In this document: positions 1-12,268 of the stretch, in pieces
Position numbering within the stretch: the stretch's first letter is position 1
Layout of the letters: each line of letters starts with the position of its first letter
Assembly (NCBI RefSeq): GCF_945859685.1
Contig: NC_079147.1
Span: 55,086,946-55,150,945, forward strand
Length of the DNA stretch: 64,000 bases
Reading direction: 5' to 3'
Origin: Eupeodes corollae
Taxonomy: Eukaryota; Arthropoda; Insecta; Diptera; Syrphidae
Position numbers and translations under genes: made by a program
Notes under the pieces: model-generated
The model's input: the letters and a program-made list of their open reading frames with translations, nothing else
Told to the model about the DNA's origin: nothing
Database searches by the model: none

Positions 1-545
1 ATCTTTTCGAAACTTTGAGATATTGGCTTTAAACTGCATTTGTCTTTTAAAAAATACTGTTGTCAATATTCAGTAAAATTTTGAGAAAAAAGCAATTGAC
101 AGTTTTGTTTACAAAATAAAAACTTGAAACAAAATTTAACAAAAGTTGGTAAAAATTGATTTTCGGCTCAAATATCTTTTCAGAACCTTGAGATATTGGC
201 TTTAAACTACTTTTATCTTTCAAAAAATATTGTTTTCAACATTCAATAAAATTTTTAGAAAACCAAATAGTCAGATTTTTTACGAAAAACTAAAAACTCA
301 AATGAAAATTTAACAAGAGTTGGTAAAAATTAGTTTTCAACTAAAAATCTATTTATTAAAATTAGATCTTCAAACTATACTATTTCTTTTTATGAAAAAT
401 ATTGTTGGTAATTTTAAGATTTTAAAGAATAATTCAACTGACAACTTTTTTAACTCACCAAGAACACATAAAAACTTTTAACCAAGAAAATCGACTGACG
501 GGATGTGAAGTTATCAGTGTGGGTCGCATCCCAGCCCCTTTTTTA
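1..545 (+). repeat. Dispersed AT-rich repeat, copy 1 (cut by window start)
   Basis: Non-coding. Oligo-A/T-rich lines built from recurring phrases such as 'AAAAGTTGGTAAAAATTG' and 'CAAATATCTTTTCA' run to a conserved 3' block at about 490-545 (GAAGTTATCAGTGTGGGTCG, then CATCCCAGCC and a T run). The same 3' block recurs at about 7690, 10575, 16235, 43240, 56010 and 61045 on plus, and inverted near 16980, 46685 and 47400. The 5' part of this copy lies outside the window. Confidence 0.85.
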
Positions 546-2014
546 AACTGTATGGAGCTGGATTGAATATTCAATGTTCACTGCACGTGAAGACGCCATG
601 GCAAAGTCGAACGTTTGGGTTTCGTTCTTAACATTTCATTTTTCAATTCGTTTTGTTGAATCTTAAAGGGTCAAAGTTACACCAAAACGCTATATTGTGT
701 TGTTGATTGAAAAATTTTCTGTCGCAGCAATTGTCATTGTAGGTGGGGCTGATTCCTCGTTTGAAGGTTAAATGGGAAGTTGTAGAAGCTCATCATGACT
801 TAATACATTGGATTCAAATTATGGCACTTAGTCCTGAGGAATTAGTTCAACATCAGAAATAGTTCTCAATATATTCGAGGATTTCAGAGCACCAATCAAC
901 TCATCTACGTTTTCTCTGGTAGTCGAGAGACCCAAAGAAAAATTGCCGATGTATTTATAGAGTCCTAAATAAGAAAAATATTGTCTTGATCCAAGTGGAT
1001 TGAACTGAGAATTACGCTATATGAGAAGGTCTACGTCTGATGGATCGAATTAAAATTATTAGTGTGATCATTAAAGAATTGAAACTGTGTGGGTCGCTCA
1101 AGAAGAAATAATTGAGAATTTAACTGCTCTAGCAAGTTTGAGATTTTTTCTTTAGATGTGAAAGAAAAACTCTAAGTCTATGCCTTACAATCAATGAAAC
1201 ATTTTGGGTGGATTTTGTGAAGTTATCAAGAACATACAACAAAAAATGTGCAAATTGGTCTTGGAACATTTTATGAGAACCAAACGATTAAAATTTAGGG
1301 GTGCTTTGTACTTGGGGGAAATTTAAAAATGTTGACTTTAACAAATCAGACCAATTGTACAATAATTCCCAACGGAAAGTTGGAAGTAAATAGAAAATAC
1401 ATTTTTAACACTTTAATAAATAAGAAAGTAGGCGTTTCTGAACTATATTGTTAATATTTCACATCTCAAATTTGATATCATTTGTTCAGCCTCTTTGACC
1501 CAATTCCCATTTAAATAAAATTAACACCCTTAAGTTGAAAAAACTCAAATGATATTGTGAAAGGAAATCTCAGGTAAGTAACATGAACTCTACCTTTTGC
1601 AAACCACAATTTAACAGTTTATTTAAAATTAACTTATTTCAATTAAAATGCATTTGATCAGAAGAGATATTAAAACAAAATTATTGTAACGTTGTTGTGA
1701 AGAAGTGTTTTTCATTGTTACTTTAAACTACTGTGTAAACTTTTAAATCATTTTTACTTCTCAGGTCTCGTTAGGAGTAGATGGAAAACAACATTTGTTG
1801 AACTCATCCCCCAGAAATGTGAATCCTTCTTACTCAATAATTTATCCACTGATTGCACTTACATCACTTCATTCCAACGTCATGGATACGCTGCTGCTTA
1901 ATTATCAGTTTAAGAAATGTCAAGAACATCAAAAGCCTCTAAATAATCTGCCTTTTCCTGAGTGTTTTGTCAACCCTCAAACTGCACGACTATAGTGGAA
2001 TCAGTCTCCTTAAC
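546..2014. other. Gene-free stretch, nothing recognised
   Basis: AT-rich with a somewhat more GC-balanced patch at 550-1150. Short open frames (for example 1795-1995) have no recognisable domain and begin at a TTG rather than an ATG. I see no RNA gene or clear element end here. Confidence 0.5.
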
Positions 2015-3069
2015 ATTTCTTACAAAATCTTAATTGCCGTAATATGTGCACGTTAACAACCGATAGGCTCTTATCAGTGCATTTTTGAACTAGAAATGTT
2101 CACTATTGATCAACTATTCACTTTACGATACATCCAGGAAAAAACGCATCAAATCGACACCCACCTACACGACATAGATTTCAAGGCCGAATATCTACAG
2201 GGACTTACTGTATAGCTCCATGTGTAGTTTTTTATCCCTGCCAAACATTGTCCTTGAAAGAATAGTGCAGAGCTCCCACGTTAACGACAATAACTTAGCA
2301 TGATGTCAAAAGGGCTTTTGTTAGTAATGAGGCAGAAGCGGCAAACATCGGTTGAGTGGTTAATGAGAGTAAAACAAAGTGCATGCTGTCATCAAGAAAG
2401 GACCTCCAACATTAATGTCTCGGTCAAAACGTCATCATCGACAGGCGTAACTTTGAGGTAACTTTTTCTACCTAGACTACGTAGTGAACACAGAAAACCA
2501 AAGCGCTTAGATCACACGAAGAATTAATTTCGCTAACAGCTTGTTATCCTTGGACTAAGAAAATAATTGAGTATTTAAAAGCCCTTGTTCGAGCAGCTAA
2601 AGTGTCGCTATATAAGACCATCAGCAACTCCATCCTACGATACGGTGAAGAAGCATGGACCATGACAAAAGCGGATAAAAGCACCTTGGAGCGTTTCGAG
2701 AAAAAAGTTGTTCACGTGAACTTCTGTCTGGATGCATTGAGATGAGTGCTGGAGAAGATAGAACGACGAATGAACGGGCTGTACAGTGTACAGCAACGTA
2801 GACTTAGACGGAAGCTTAAAAGTCCAATGTCTGAGATTTTTGGGTCACGAAGAGCGCATGGGAACCCACTCTGGCTCTAAAGTCTTTGAGTCCACGCACA
2901 TAGGACAGTACGGTAGAGAATGGCCGTGGATAAGGTGGCACGCACAAGTGGAAAGTGACACCTACCAAGTGCGGAACTGGCGATATCTAGCTGGGGACCG
3001 AACTAGATATAGAAGTTTGTTTGATGAGACCTTAGTTCAAACAGGACTGCCGGCTACCCTTAAGTAAGA
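2015..3069 (+). mobile_element. RTE-clade LINE remnant A (RT and C-terminal region)
   Basis: A decayed non-LTR retrotransposon. The first part translates, with stops, to an RT-like stretch (ISLLNISYKIL, then DQLFTLRYIQEKT). After an internal deletion near 2250-2290 it resumes with the region following the polymerase motif (VKQSACCHQERTSN) and the C-terminus: 'ILRYGEEAWTMTKADKSTLERFEKK', read across 2610-2710, and 'WIRWHAQVESD', within 2786-3067. The end resembles that of the copy at 58466-59600; both finish in CCTTAAGTAAG. It matches the RTE/BovB-type LINEs of insects in motif order. No intact ORF remains, and frame changes and stops show it is long dead. Confidence 0.75.
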
Positions 3070-3099
3070 AATTAAATGCGGTTTTCACAGCAATACGTC

Positions 3100-3625
3100 C
3101 ACTTGTGATCTTTTTGTATATTTCACCAAAAAGTCTTTTCATCGTTTTGGAAAAAGTAAGATTATTGTACATGGTATTTATAGAGCAATTGATAGGGTTT
3201 GGCATCAGCCTCTTTTATAGAAAAGTGGCTTCGATTTTCACGAATCCCTCCTTCATTGGATTAGTAATTAACTTTCGGATTGTTCAATGCAAGTGATATT
3301 GGATGGGTTCAAGTCTGAAAATCACAAAAAAAAATGCTGGTGTACCACAGGGTTCTGTTCTATCTCCAACATTCTTTCTCATTTGTTTTAATGACCTCCT
3401 GTCTGCAAATCTTATCCAATACATTGTTTTGCTGACTATAGTACTCTTAGCTTTTCATATTTATTTTCAGATTCACACTTCTCTTCTTCGGATGTGAAAC
3501 TGCAAGGAAAAATGATGGTAAGCTTATTAATTTCCAATCTTAATTCTTTAATGGGAAAGAAGAACAAGCTTGCAATTAATGCCAAGTGCCTTGAAAACTC
3601 AATGCCCTCTTTATTTTTAGGTTAG
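3100..3625 (+). mobile_element. Jockey/CR1-like LINE reverse transcriptase fragment
   Basis: Reading across frames gives an RT palm region: 'RAIDRVWHQPLL', then 'NAGVPQGSVLSPTFF' (3345-3390), 'FNDLLS', and a degraded polymerase box read as FADYSTL where functional enzymes have F/YADD. It continues into 'KLAINAKCLENSMPSLF', the usual thumb-entry motif. Several frameshifts and stops interrupt it. The closest relative in this window is the minus-strand LINE at 53227-55560, which shares the DRVWHQ phrase. Pseudogene, 5'- and 3'-truncated. Confidence 0.75.
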
Positions 3626-3639
3626 GTTAGGTTAAAGTT

Positions 3640-4010
3640 TGAGTACCTTACGAAACGTGAGAGGCTGATTATGCTGATATGATATAGATCGTTAAAGAAG
3701 AATTCTCTTAGGTAATTCTAGCGTTTTCAAACTAAAGCAGGGTATGTACAGATCAGATGAAGAACTGTTTCCTCCTCTTCCTTGTCCATACATCATTTGA
3801 GAATACGCCTAGTCTCGTGGCGTGCTTTCCTATTAGACTGTGTCCGGTTATGACACCTATTATCGAGCTAATATGCGATCTGCTTAGAGATAGCACCATA
3901 AACGTTTTAAATTTATTGTTGGTCTACAAGACATGCGATTAACTTGCATCTCTGGGCTGGTGGTCCTGCAACCTACCTAAGCCTCTTGGACAGTATAGAG
4001 CATTTAAATA
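3640..4010 (-). mobile_element. LINE C-terminal fragment (LOA/I/R1-type tail)
   Basis: The minus strand reads 'VITGHSLIGKHATRLGVFSND' in one frame and, after a one-base shift, 'CMDKEEEETVLHLICTYPAL' in the next. This is the cysteine/acid-rich block that follows RNase H in LOA/I/R1-type LINEs (usually 'LTGHCxIGxHAxRLG... EEETxxHLLCxCPAL'). The frameshift near 3775 shows it is dead. An upstream TTAGGTTAGGTTAGG run at about 3620-3637 lies just outside. Confidence 0.65.
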
Positions 4011-5640
4011 AATTTGTGATAATATCTTCATTGGTTCAATAATGTTGCTTGAGCAGTTCACCCCTTAAACATTTCAACCTTAATACTCACGCTTCAAAGT
4101 ATACTCATCAGTACACCTTCGAACACAACTTCTGACGTGCAGTCAAATATAGAGATTCCTTTTTTTTTGTATTTCAAATCCATTGCAATATTCAGAAATT
4201 CAAAACCAATGTGCACTGATACTTGCTTTTAAACCCCCTCTCCCTTTACCAATGCTCATACTGTGCCTATGGGCAATAGGGGCGCTAATATCTCCTTGAG
4301 TGTGCGCTAACTATATAAAACAAACAAAATTTAGTTCTCTTAAATTGGTTCTAAGCAAATATTTTTCAAACCTTAAATTGATTCTCTTGAAAAATACCTA
4401 AGAAATCCTTAAGCCACTAACCTTCTGAACAAAAACTTCAAATATAGGAAATGTCCAATTAATGGACCTTTATTATCTTCTTTACATAAAAAGATGTCAT
4501 TAAAAAGTTTGACAGTTTTTTTAAGGCGGAAATTTAATAAGCTGCTTTATATAATACGAACATGAGAATTTTTAATAATGTTTTTTAAGGAAAACTTTTT
4601 ATTCGTTTCAACTATTCCCGGAACATATTATATTAAATTTCTTCAATCATTGCAGAAGCTTAAAATTAAATATTTTCAATTGTAATCCTTAGCAGTAAAC
4701 ATACAACTTTTAATGCATGCGAACATCTATACATTTATTTCTATTCCTTAATGACAATTGGTAGAATGACATGAATTAGAATTTTAGTGATGAAGCCACC
4801 ATTATGTCCCCACATATTTTATGCAACGAGGATAAAGACGATTAGATATGAATTTCGATATTAATGAACATAATTTCAGCATTCACCACTTAATTTAGAA
4901 CGTAACTTTGTTCAATTTATTTTAAGCTTCATACATTTTCAAAATCTGTATCAGATGCTTTATTCAGGTAGACGGTATCATTGGCTACATCATAAACTTA
5001 TAGAAGGAAATTATTAGTTCTTGTTTAAAAAGTCATTAAAAATCTATAACGGAAAGTAAAACAAAAATCAATCTCAAGAAGTTTTAAAATTTGCCTGTTA
5101 TACCAGGAAGAGTATTAAACATTTTTCAGATAATTATGCTAACCTTATAAAAGATTCTTAAAAGAAAAAACTAAGTTGAGAACATTTTTATCAGACGCCA
5201 ACAAGGAATGAAATAAGTAGGTCGAAAAAGTTTGATAAGTAGGTACTATAAATGTAGGTACATATATAAAATCCACCTTAACTGAAATTCTTAAAGAGTG
5301 GCTTTGTTGAAAGAAACTTATAGTTTGGAGTACAATTTTTCCATCACTGAACTTTCACGTTGGGTTGGCATTAGAAGAATACCTTCGAGTGGGTTGTAGT
5401 GAAACTTTCATTGGTTATTTTTTAATCTATATAAAAGATAGAGGAAATCATTTTCTTTTTTTGTAGTTTAGAAATGGCAGTGTTTTTAATTTTTTTATAA
5501 GGATAAACTTAAATGATGAAATTGAATTCTAAGAATCTTGCTGATTATTTCTTTTCCTGAAGTCTCCTATCATCAAATGAAAATGCGTACAGATATATTA
5601 TTGAACATTTTTAATACCAATTTTACTGCAAAACTAGTTT
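4011..5640. other. Gene-free AT-rich stretch
   Basis: No open frame with recognisable domains, no RNA gene and no clear repeat ends. Single-copy in appearance within this window. Confidence 0.45.
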
Positions 5641-5882
5641 TAAGTTGATTTTGAGTTTTTGATTTTTAAGATAATATAAAAACCATATGTTGAAAGATGA
5701 GGATAAAACTTATGAATTTACGAACAAAAATCGATTTTTTCTCCAAAATAATTGTATGGATTGAAAAATTACGTTTTCTACATATTGTGAAATTTTGAGA
5801 AGAAGCGAATTGATATCGACTCAAATATCTATTCAAAAATTAAAAATATTGTTTTCAAAATAATTGTATCTTATAGAAATAA
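5641..5882 (+). repeat. Degenerate dispersed-repeat piece, left of LINE fragment
   Basis: Phrases typical of the dispersed repeat (oligo-A/T words, 'CAAATATCTATTCAAAAATTAAAAATATTG'-type wording) run up to about 5880, where LINE sequence starts. Similar wording resumes after 6446, so the LINE piece probably sits inside an old repeat copy. Confidence 0.4.
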
Positions 5883-6445
5883 AGTCCAACGTTCAGCTAG
5901 CTTATGTAAAAGCGGATCGCTTCACACGACCCCATATGCGGCACTGAAGACCTTACTCTACCTAACACCTCTTGACACATTTAGCAAACAAATAGCTGTA
6001 AGCTCTTCTATACGCCTTAAAGGTTTGTCATAGTGGACTAACAACAACACTGGCCAGTCCGTAATTCTTTGGTATTTAGAATCAATTCCAAAGCACACAG
6101 ACTACACCATCCCCAACTGCAATTCGACAGAAATTTCCAGATTTCTATACCTCCCAGAACTTTTTGGGAGCATAGGACATTCCTGGAAGATAGGTCGATC
6201 CATTTCTATACAGATGGTTTAAAGGCTGAACTTTCGGCGATAAAAGAAATCTTGTCCTGGCTTAAAGAAAACGTGATATCAACATCTGATATCAGCATTT
6301 TCTCAGATAGTCAGGCTACTATCAAATAATTTGACTCTGTCTCTACAAATTCTTTAACAGTCCATAATTAAATCGATCATCTCTAATGGAGTTGGCACAT
6401 CAGTTCAATATTCACCTTTGCTGGGTGCCGGGCCATAAATCCTTT
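5883..6445 (+). mobile_element. LOA/I-type LINE fragment with RNase H domain
   Basis: Translation shows a C-terminal LINE region. First comes 'VQRSASLCKSGSLHTTPYAALKTLL', read across frames, a conserved block between RT and RNase H in LOA/I-type LINEs. It is followed by an RNase H domain with 'IHFYTDG' (first Asp), 'AELSAIKEIL' (Glu), 'ISIFSDSQATI' (second Asp) and 'CWVPGH' near 6420. The region between YTDG and ELSAI is shortened, so part of the domain is deleted, and in-frame stops follow position 6328. Dead fragment. Confidence 0.7.
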
Positions 6446-6881
6446 TATAAAAAATCCAATAGTAATGAAAATTCACGAAAAATAGTACGCAAAAATGATA
6501 AAAATTTATATTCAATTTTAGATATCTTTTGAATAAATGAAGGCATACATTTTAAAATGATTTCGTTTTATTCAAAATTTTATTATTACTTAAGATATTG
6601 TTCTCAGAAAAATCGAATGCTACTAAAATTGGTAAAAGTTGGCTTTCGATGACAGATCTCGTTTAAATAAATGGTTTTTGAAATCAAACTATGTGTTTCG
6701 TGATATGCAAAATGTTATTGGTAATTTTGGTAACTGACAACTTTAACAAAATAAAAACATTAAAACCAACGAAAATAAGAAAAAACTCATAAGAAATGGT
6801 TTTCGGTTCCAGTATTAGGATAACAGAGAAATATATTGACTTCAAATTATTCATCTCACACAAAATATTGTTAACTTTCCA
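6446..6881 (+). repeat. Degenerate dispersed-repeat piece, right of LINE fragment
   Basis: Contains 'AAATAGTACGCAAAAATG', 'GCTACTAAAATTGGTAAAAG' and other phrases of the dispersed repeat's 3' half. It lacks the conserved 3' block and is followed directly by the 5' block of another copy at 6882. Confidence 0.4.
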
Positions 6882-7708
6882 TATTAAGTTATTGTAAAGG
6901 GTCCGATTTGTCGAATTCAAAATGTTGACATTGACGTTTCAAGGTCCCTAGAGTCGAAATAAAAGATTTTTAGAAAGATGTCTGTTCTTGCGTGTGTACG
7001 TACGTTCGTACGTTCGCAACGTTTTTTCGTCATCCATAGCTCCAGAACCAGAAGCGATATCGACTTCAAATAAATTTTGTTATACAGATGATAATACAGA
7101 AAGATGCAAAAAGGTCTTTCAAGAAAATTTGTAATGGTTTTCTTACCATAGCAGTTTAAAAAAAAGATGAAAATTTTGGTTAACCCTAAATATCTCACGA
7201 ACCAATATTGCTAGAGACTTAAATTAAATTTTATATAATATATTGTAACGTCATACCAAACAAGTACATTTTTTGAAAAATCAAAAAAAAAAAACTAAAA
7301 AAAAAATTTGACACCTGGACATATTTACGAACAAAAAATACTTTTTTTATAAAAATTCAATAGTCCGTTTTTTTATAAAGTAATAAAATCTTCAAAAAAT
7401 AGTAAGCAAATTTGGTAAAAGTTTGATTATCGGTTCTTGATATCTCTCAAGTTATTTCATTCATCCAATTTGTAAAAATTTAAGAAATTCTACTAAAATC
7501 GGTAAAAATTGGTTTTCGACTAAAAATCTATTTAACAAAAGTACATTTTCAAACTAAACTATTTCTTTATATGAAAAATATTGTTGGTCATTTTGAAATG
7601 TTTAAGAATAATTCAACTTACAACTTTTTTAACCTAACACGCAAACCTACAAACTTTTATGCAAGATAAATCGACAGACGTGATGGGAAGTTATCAGTGT
7701 GAAAGTTA
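6882..7708 (+). repeat. Dispersed AT-rich repeat, copy 2
   Basis: Begins at a 5' block (AAGTTATTGTAAAGGGTCCG; the leading AACTTCCCAT is damaged), passes through the 'CAAGGTCCCTAGAGTCGAAA' block and a CGTACGTT-type simple-sequence core at about 6995-7020, then CGACTTCAAATAAATTTTGT, 'GGTTAACCCTAAATATCTC' and the A/T-rich tail. It ends at the 3' block around 7690-7708, which is truncated after CAGTGTG. No coding potential. Confidence 0.8.
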
Positions 7709-8430
7709 AAACGAAGCGTTCGCTCTCATTGCTCAATAACATAACGTCAATATATTGTATAGAATGTCATATCATATTTCACTTTCAGAAAGCAAAAAGA
7801 AATCCTTACATTAAAAGTGAAATTAAACAAAGTGGTTCGCTTGTTCACAATTTGAGCAACCAGCATTATGGCGTAAAAAACATTGAAATAAGTCCACCTC
7901 TTGCTTCTCTGCCTGGGCTCACTTTAGGATTTGAAGTAGGTGTGAGGTTGAGTGTATGCAAAGTTTCTTTAAATGCCAGCATCATGCCCCCATACAAAAA
8001 AAATATTTTGAGCGTTACAAACAACTAACAATTTGGATGTTCTTTTATTTAAAATTCTATTTGGGCGTTACGACATTCGCTTAGGGGCTTTTTGGCAATT
8101 TTGTTTTAACTTTTGTGGGATGTGTGACCAATTTTGGGCTTTATGATATTCTAGGATCTTAGCGTTATTATTATATGTGAAAAGGCCTAAAATATTATTT
8201 AAAAAGGAAGTCAGAATGCAACCCACATTGAGAAATTTTTATTTGTATCTGCTTGAAATTTTTAAATGGTATAATTTGTTTAAAATTAATTTTCTTTATC
8301 AAGTGAAATTGAAAGAGTAGATTTAAGTTTAAATTATTTTATGTGACAAATTTTGAGTACTTTCTCACAATTGTAGGTCTCAAACTCACTGAAGATCAAT
8401 GCTTCTTGAGACGTTGAAACATGTTTTTGG
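7709..8430. other. Gene-free stretch with one unrecognised ORF
   Basis: A plus-strand frame open at 7699-8028 (109 codons) starts inside the dispersed repeat end and matches no family I know. Its composition is low-complexity and I do not call it a gene. The rest is AT-rich. Confidence 0.4.
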
Positions 8431-8700
8431 ACGTTTATAAAAAGTAATCCTAGAGTAACATGGATATTTTTGGACAACTCTCAGAGCAGCTCTCCTGGAA
8501 CAATATCGAAACTTAGAGATAGACCCAGAGCTGTCAAGTACAATGTCAGACCGAAACATCTTCCGAATAAGAGTTTTGATGATTTTTATGACGATTTGGT
8601 TCAACTCAATTTGAGGTTGAAAAGTTCCAAACCTACTAAAGAAATCATCGAGCTTATTAAACTTAACGTTAAAGGAAGAATAGGAGTTACTTTCGTATGA
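8431..8700 (+). pseudogene. Gag-like fragment of a Ty3/gypsy LTR retrotransposon
   Basis: In one frame about 8460-8530 reads 'LRAALLEQYRNLEIDPEL'; after a frame change near 8560 the plus frame ending at 8698 reads 'SFDDFYDDLVQLNLRLK' followed by 'EIIELIKLNVKGRI'. This matches the capsid-region pattern of Gag proteins of mdg1-like Ty3/gypsy elements (LxxxYRN... ESFxDFYxDIVxLNxxL... LIxxNV). No LTR or pol is recognisable nearby, so this is an isolated relic. The call rests on the motif pattern only. Confidence 0.45.
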
Positions 8701-9571
8701 GAAGTCCTGGCAATAACAATACGAGTTCTTTTTTTCATTGATTGACGTGAGGGAAGGGTGTAAGGCTCAGGGAACACGATCTTTTCTTTGGGTAATCGAA
8801 AATCAAGTTCCACAACTCTTAATACATTATAATATATTTTTTCGAATGACAGCTTCGAATATTTAAAACGTAACACCGTCCATTTTCGGCAACAAGATCC
8901 TTCCCCAGCGATGAGGAAGGACGAACGTGTTCTAGCAACCCGTCCTTGAATGGTCTGAACGACCTGTAGCGGTTGGATTCAAAACAAGTTCGGGTGTGAA
9001 AGGGAACATATGCCAGAGTGAATCGAATCATAGAAAGGTGCTTGTAGTTATTTTGTTTTTAACTTCTAGTTAACAACGAGACTGGTATCCATGCAAATAT
9101 GAAAAATTTAATACTTTATGAAAAAGTTCACTCGGGTGTATACTTGTTATTTTCATAGAAGGAATAAAATTGATTTTATTCTAATAAAAAACATAAAATA
9201 AAAGTATGGCTTGTTACACAATCAGTGACAACTTCAAAAAATATTTATAAGAATACTTTTTATTAGATAGTTAATAGTTTTTTTATCCTCAAGATACTTG
9301 AGTCGAAAATCAAAATTTATATCAGTTCTTAGTTATTTTTTGGAGGTTTTTTTTTTTTTGGTGAAAATAATTGTCCTTAAATGAATTTTTCCCAAGAACT
9401 ATATAAACATTAAATAAAATAATTTTGATAGAATCAAACAATTTCGATAGTTAACAGTCTCATTTTTTGTTTTCGACACATTCGAGTCAAAAAACAAATT
9501 TTATTGAAACATTATTTTGTATTTGCAACAATATTTATTATAAAATGAAATAATTTTTAAGGCAGCAACAT
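8701..9571. other. Gene-free stretch
   Basis: 8880-9020 is GC-richer than its surroundings, but neither strand gives a recognisable protein (a 70-codon minus frame at 8819-9031 is unassigned). The remainder is AT-rich with poly-A/T runs. Confidence 0.4.
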
Positions 9572-10615
9572 TATCAACTTCCCATAGGAAGTTATTGTAA
9601 TGGGTCCGATTTTTCAAATTGAAAATTTTGACATTTCTCGACGTTCTTAACGTTTTTTAAGATATCGATTTCAAATAAATTTTGTTATACAGATAATAAG
9701 GCAGAAAGATGCAGAAAGAGCTCTCAAGAAAATTGCGTAAGTGGTTTTTTTACCATAGCAGTTTGAAAAAAAGGTGAACATTTTGGTTAACCCTAAATAT
9801 CTTACAAACCAAAAACGCTAGAGACTTGAATTAAATTTTATATAATTTATTGTAACGCGATATCAAAGAAGTATATTTTTTGAAAAATAAAAAAAAAACT
9901 GAAAAAAAAATTGTCACCTCCAAAATTTTACGACTTAAATATGATTTCATGTACAAAACAATTTTGTGCAACGAAGAATAATGTTTTTGACATCTGATAA
10001 AATTTTGAGAAAAATGGAATTGACAGTTTTTTACAAAAACTTAAAAACCCTAACAAATTTAACAAAAGTTGGTAAACTCAAATATTTTTTTAAAAATTTA
10101 AGATAATAGTTTCAAACAAATTTTTTTACAAGAAATAAAAACCTAAAAAAAAATGTATAAAAGTTGGTAAAAATTGATTTCCGACTCAAATATCTTTTCA
10201 AAAATTAAAAATAATGTCTTCAAACTTTTTTTTATTTCACAGAAAAATTTTTGTTCCATACTTAGTACTTTTAAATATAAAAATCAAACAGTCCGTTTTT
10301 TCATACAAAAATAAAATCTATAAAAAATAGTACGCAAATTCAGAACAAATTCTTGGTAACTCTTAAATTAATTGCATTCTTGTCGAAAATTTAAGAAATG
10401 CTACTAAAATTGGTAAAAATGTGTTTTCGACTAAAGATATTTTCAACAAAAGTAGATTTTTAAACTAAACTATTTTTTGATATGAACAACATTTTTGATA
10501 ATTTTATAATTAATAATTCAACTGACAACTTTTTTAACCCAACATGAAAACCTACAAACTTTTAAGCAAGACGGGATGGGAAGTTATCAGTGTGTATTAC
10601 ATCCCAATGTCTTTT
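9572..10615 (+). repeat. Dispersed AT-rich repeat, copy 3
   Basis: A nearly full-length copy of about 1.04 kb. It starts with the palindromic 5' block AACTTCCCATAGGAAGTT, continues with ATTGTAATGGGTCCGATTT, lacks most of the CGTACG core, and ends at the 3' block (GGGATGGGAAGTTATCAGTG at about 10566-10586). The 5' and 3' ends share the inverted decamer AACTTCCCAT / ATGGGAAGTT. Confidence 0.85.
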
Positions 10616-12229
10616 TTTATTATTAAATATCCGTTATATTTTTTTATTTATATATCCGTTAATTTTTTCAAAGAATCAAATAAATTTTCTTGAAATTTAA
10701 ACACATTTTTGAACACTTACAAACTAGAACCCTTAAATTTCTCAAAACCAAACAAATCGACGTATGCCACTTTCAAAAACAACGACTCATTTAAAAACTC
10801 TTTAAATTCAATATCATACAATATTGTCTACAATAAATGTTTCAAAAGTTAATGTTGTCTTATATCAATGTTTATCATTCAAAGCTTAAAGTTCAACAAC
10901 ACTAAAGACTACCCTTTATTTGTTTTGACTTTGAGTTTGTTTTTATAAGCAAAGAATAATTTTAAGAACTGAAATATCTCGACGATATGAATTAATTTTT
11001 CATGTAACCGAATAATCTAAATCAACGTTTTCATTTCTGTATAAGAATATTTAAAGCCTTTTTGCCTCCAAACTTGAGCATAACTTTCTCCTAAGGCACG
11101 TTTAAATATTTAATCGAGCAAACAACTGATTAGAAAAAGAACTGCCTGTAAATATTTTGAGCACATAAAAGATCAAAGAGCACAGTGATACTTCAAATTC
11201 TATTTAAAGAACTTGACTCCAGGCAATTTGTACCAATTTTATTGCAGTACAAATTTTGAAAAAAAAAATGGTTTTAATTTTCAATCTCAAGAAAGTCAAA
11301 TCCATTATTGTTTTGAAGATATCTGGTTGACTTTATTAATGACTGACACTCTAATAGACCAACTTATTAAAAATAAAAAACAATCTTAAGTTAAGTTACT
11401 AAAACCTCCTTCATCCATGAGTATTCACCAAATCAGTTAAAACATTGATTTAAGACTTATTTGTTTAAATAGTTTTAATTTTTCTCAAGTTGTTATCGAA
11501 TGAAAAAGAATTGGTCATCTAAAAATCCCTAATTTATTGTTCCATATATTCAGGCACTTAAGCAAAGTAAAAATATCTCAATCACAAAATATCTCGAAAG
11601 GCAAAGTATAAAGTTTATTTATTCACACTCGAAAAGTTTATAAAGTTACGCATAAATATATACAAAGTATATACAACTTGTATAAACCCCCTCGAAAAAT
11701 TATTTCCTCATTAAAAACAAAAAATAATTAAAACATTTAAACCCGACGTGCTATAATACTTATTTTGCTTACTCGTGGCCCTTTCTCTTTCCCCAAAGTG
11801 ATGTACATACATACATGACTACATTTGTTTATTGATTCCATAAATGATGTGGTTTGTTAATGTATTTATCTAAACGGTTAGCTCAAAGTATTCACAACAC
11901 TTTCAAAATATTTACAAAAATTTGCATACAACAATAATTTCTTAGAGCAGTAAACAATTTATTTAATAATATAATTCTTACCATGTTATGGTCTTGGCTT
12001 AAATTCTCGAACATGCCCCTAATTTTATTTTAAATAAACTTCCATATAAGTGGGACACTGTTGCGTATACGCATTTTTTTATTCTTTAATCGCACACACG
12101 AATTTTTATTTAAATGCAATTATTATTCCCGACACACATGAATGACGAATTTTCATAAATCAAACATTAATTAAATTCACCTTTAATCAAACGCACAATT
12201 ATTACTAATTATTATTATTTGTGCTTTAG
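10616..12229. other. Gene-free AT-rich stretch (possible intron)
   Basis: No recognisable repeat or protein. It precedes the candidate microexon at 12230. Confidence 0.4.
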
Positions 12230-12268
12230 GAAGCGCCACATCATCCAGACAGTAAGAAAAGACAAGAG
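12230..12268 (+). CDS. Candidate 39-nt microexon (host gene unknown)
   Basis: A 39-nt segment (13 codons) stands out from AT-rich flanks. It is preceded by a plausible acceptor (TTTGTGCTTTAG) and followed by a plausible donor (GTATTAATT). Read from its first base it gives EAPHHPDSKKRQE, with no stop; 39 is a multiple of three, so it would be a cassette-type exon. I cannot name the gene and no neighbouring exon is visible, so this is a candidate only. Alternative: chance splice-like signals around a small GC-richer patch. Confidence 0.4.

Noticed and set aside
3619..3637. TTAGGTTAGGTTAGGTTA, resembling the arthropod telomere repeat TTAGG
   Set aside because: Only about three units, next to a LINE fragment and far from any array. 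Short GGTTA runs are common in insect genomes.
7699..8028. 109-codon plus-strand ORF
   Set aside because: Starts inside the 3' block of a repeat copy at a TTG-type start and matches no family; I list the stretch as gene-free.
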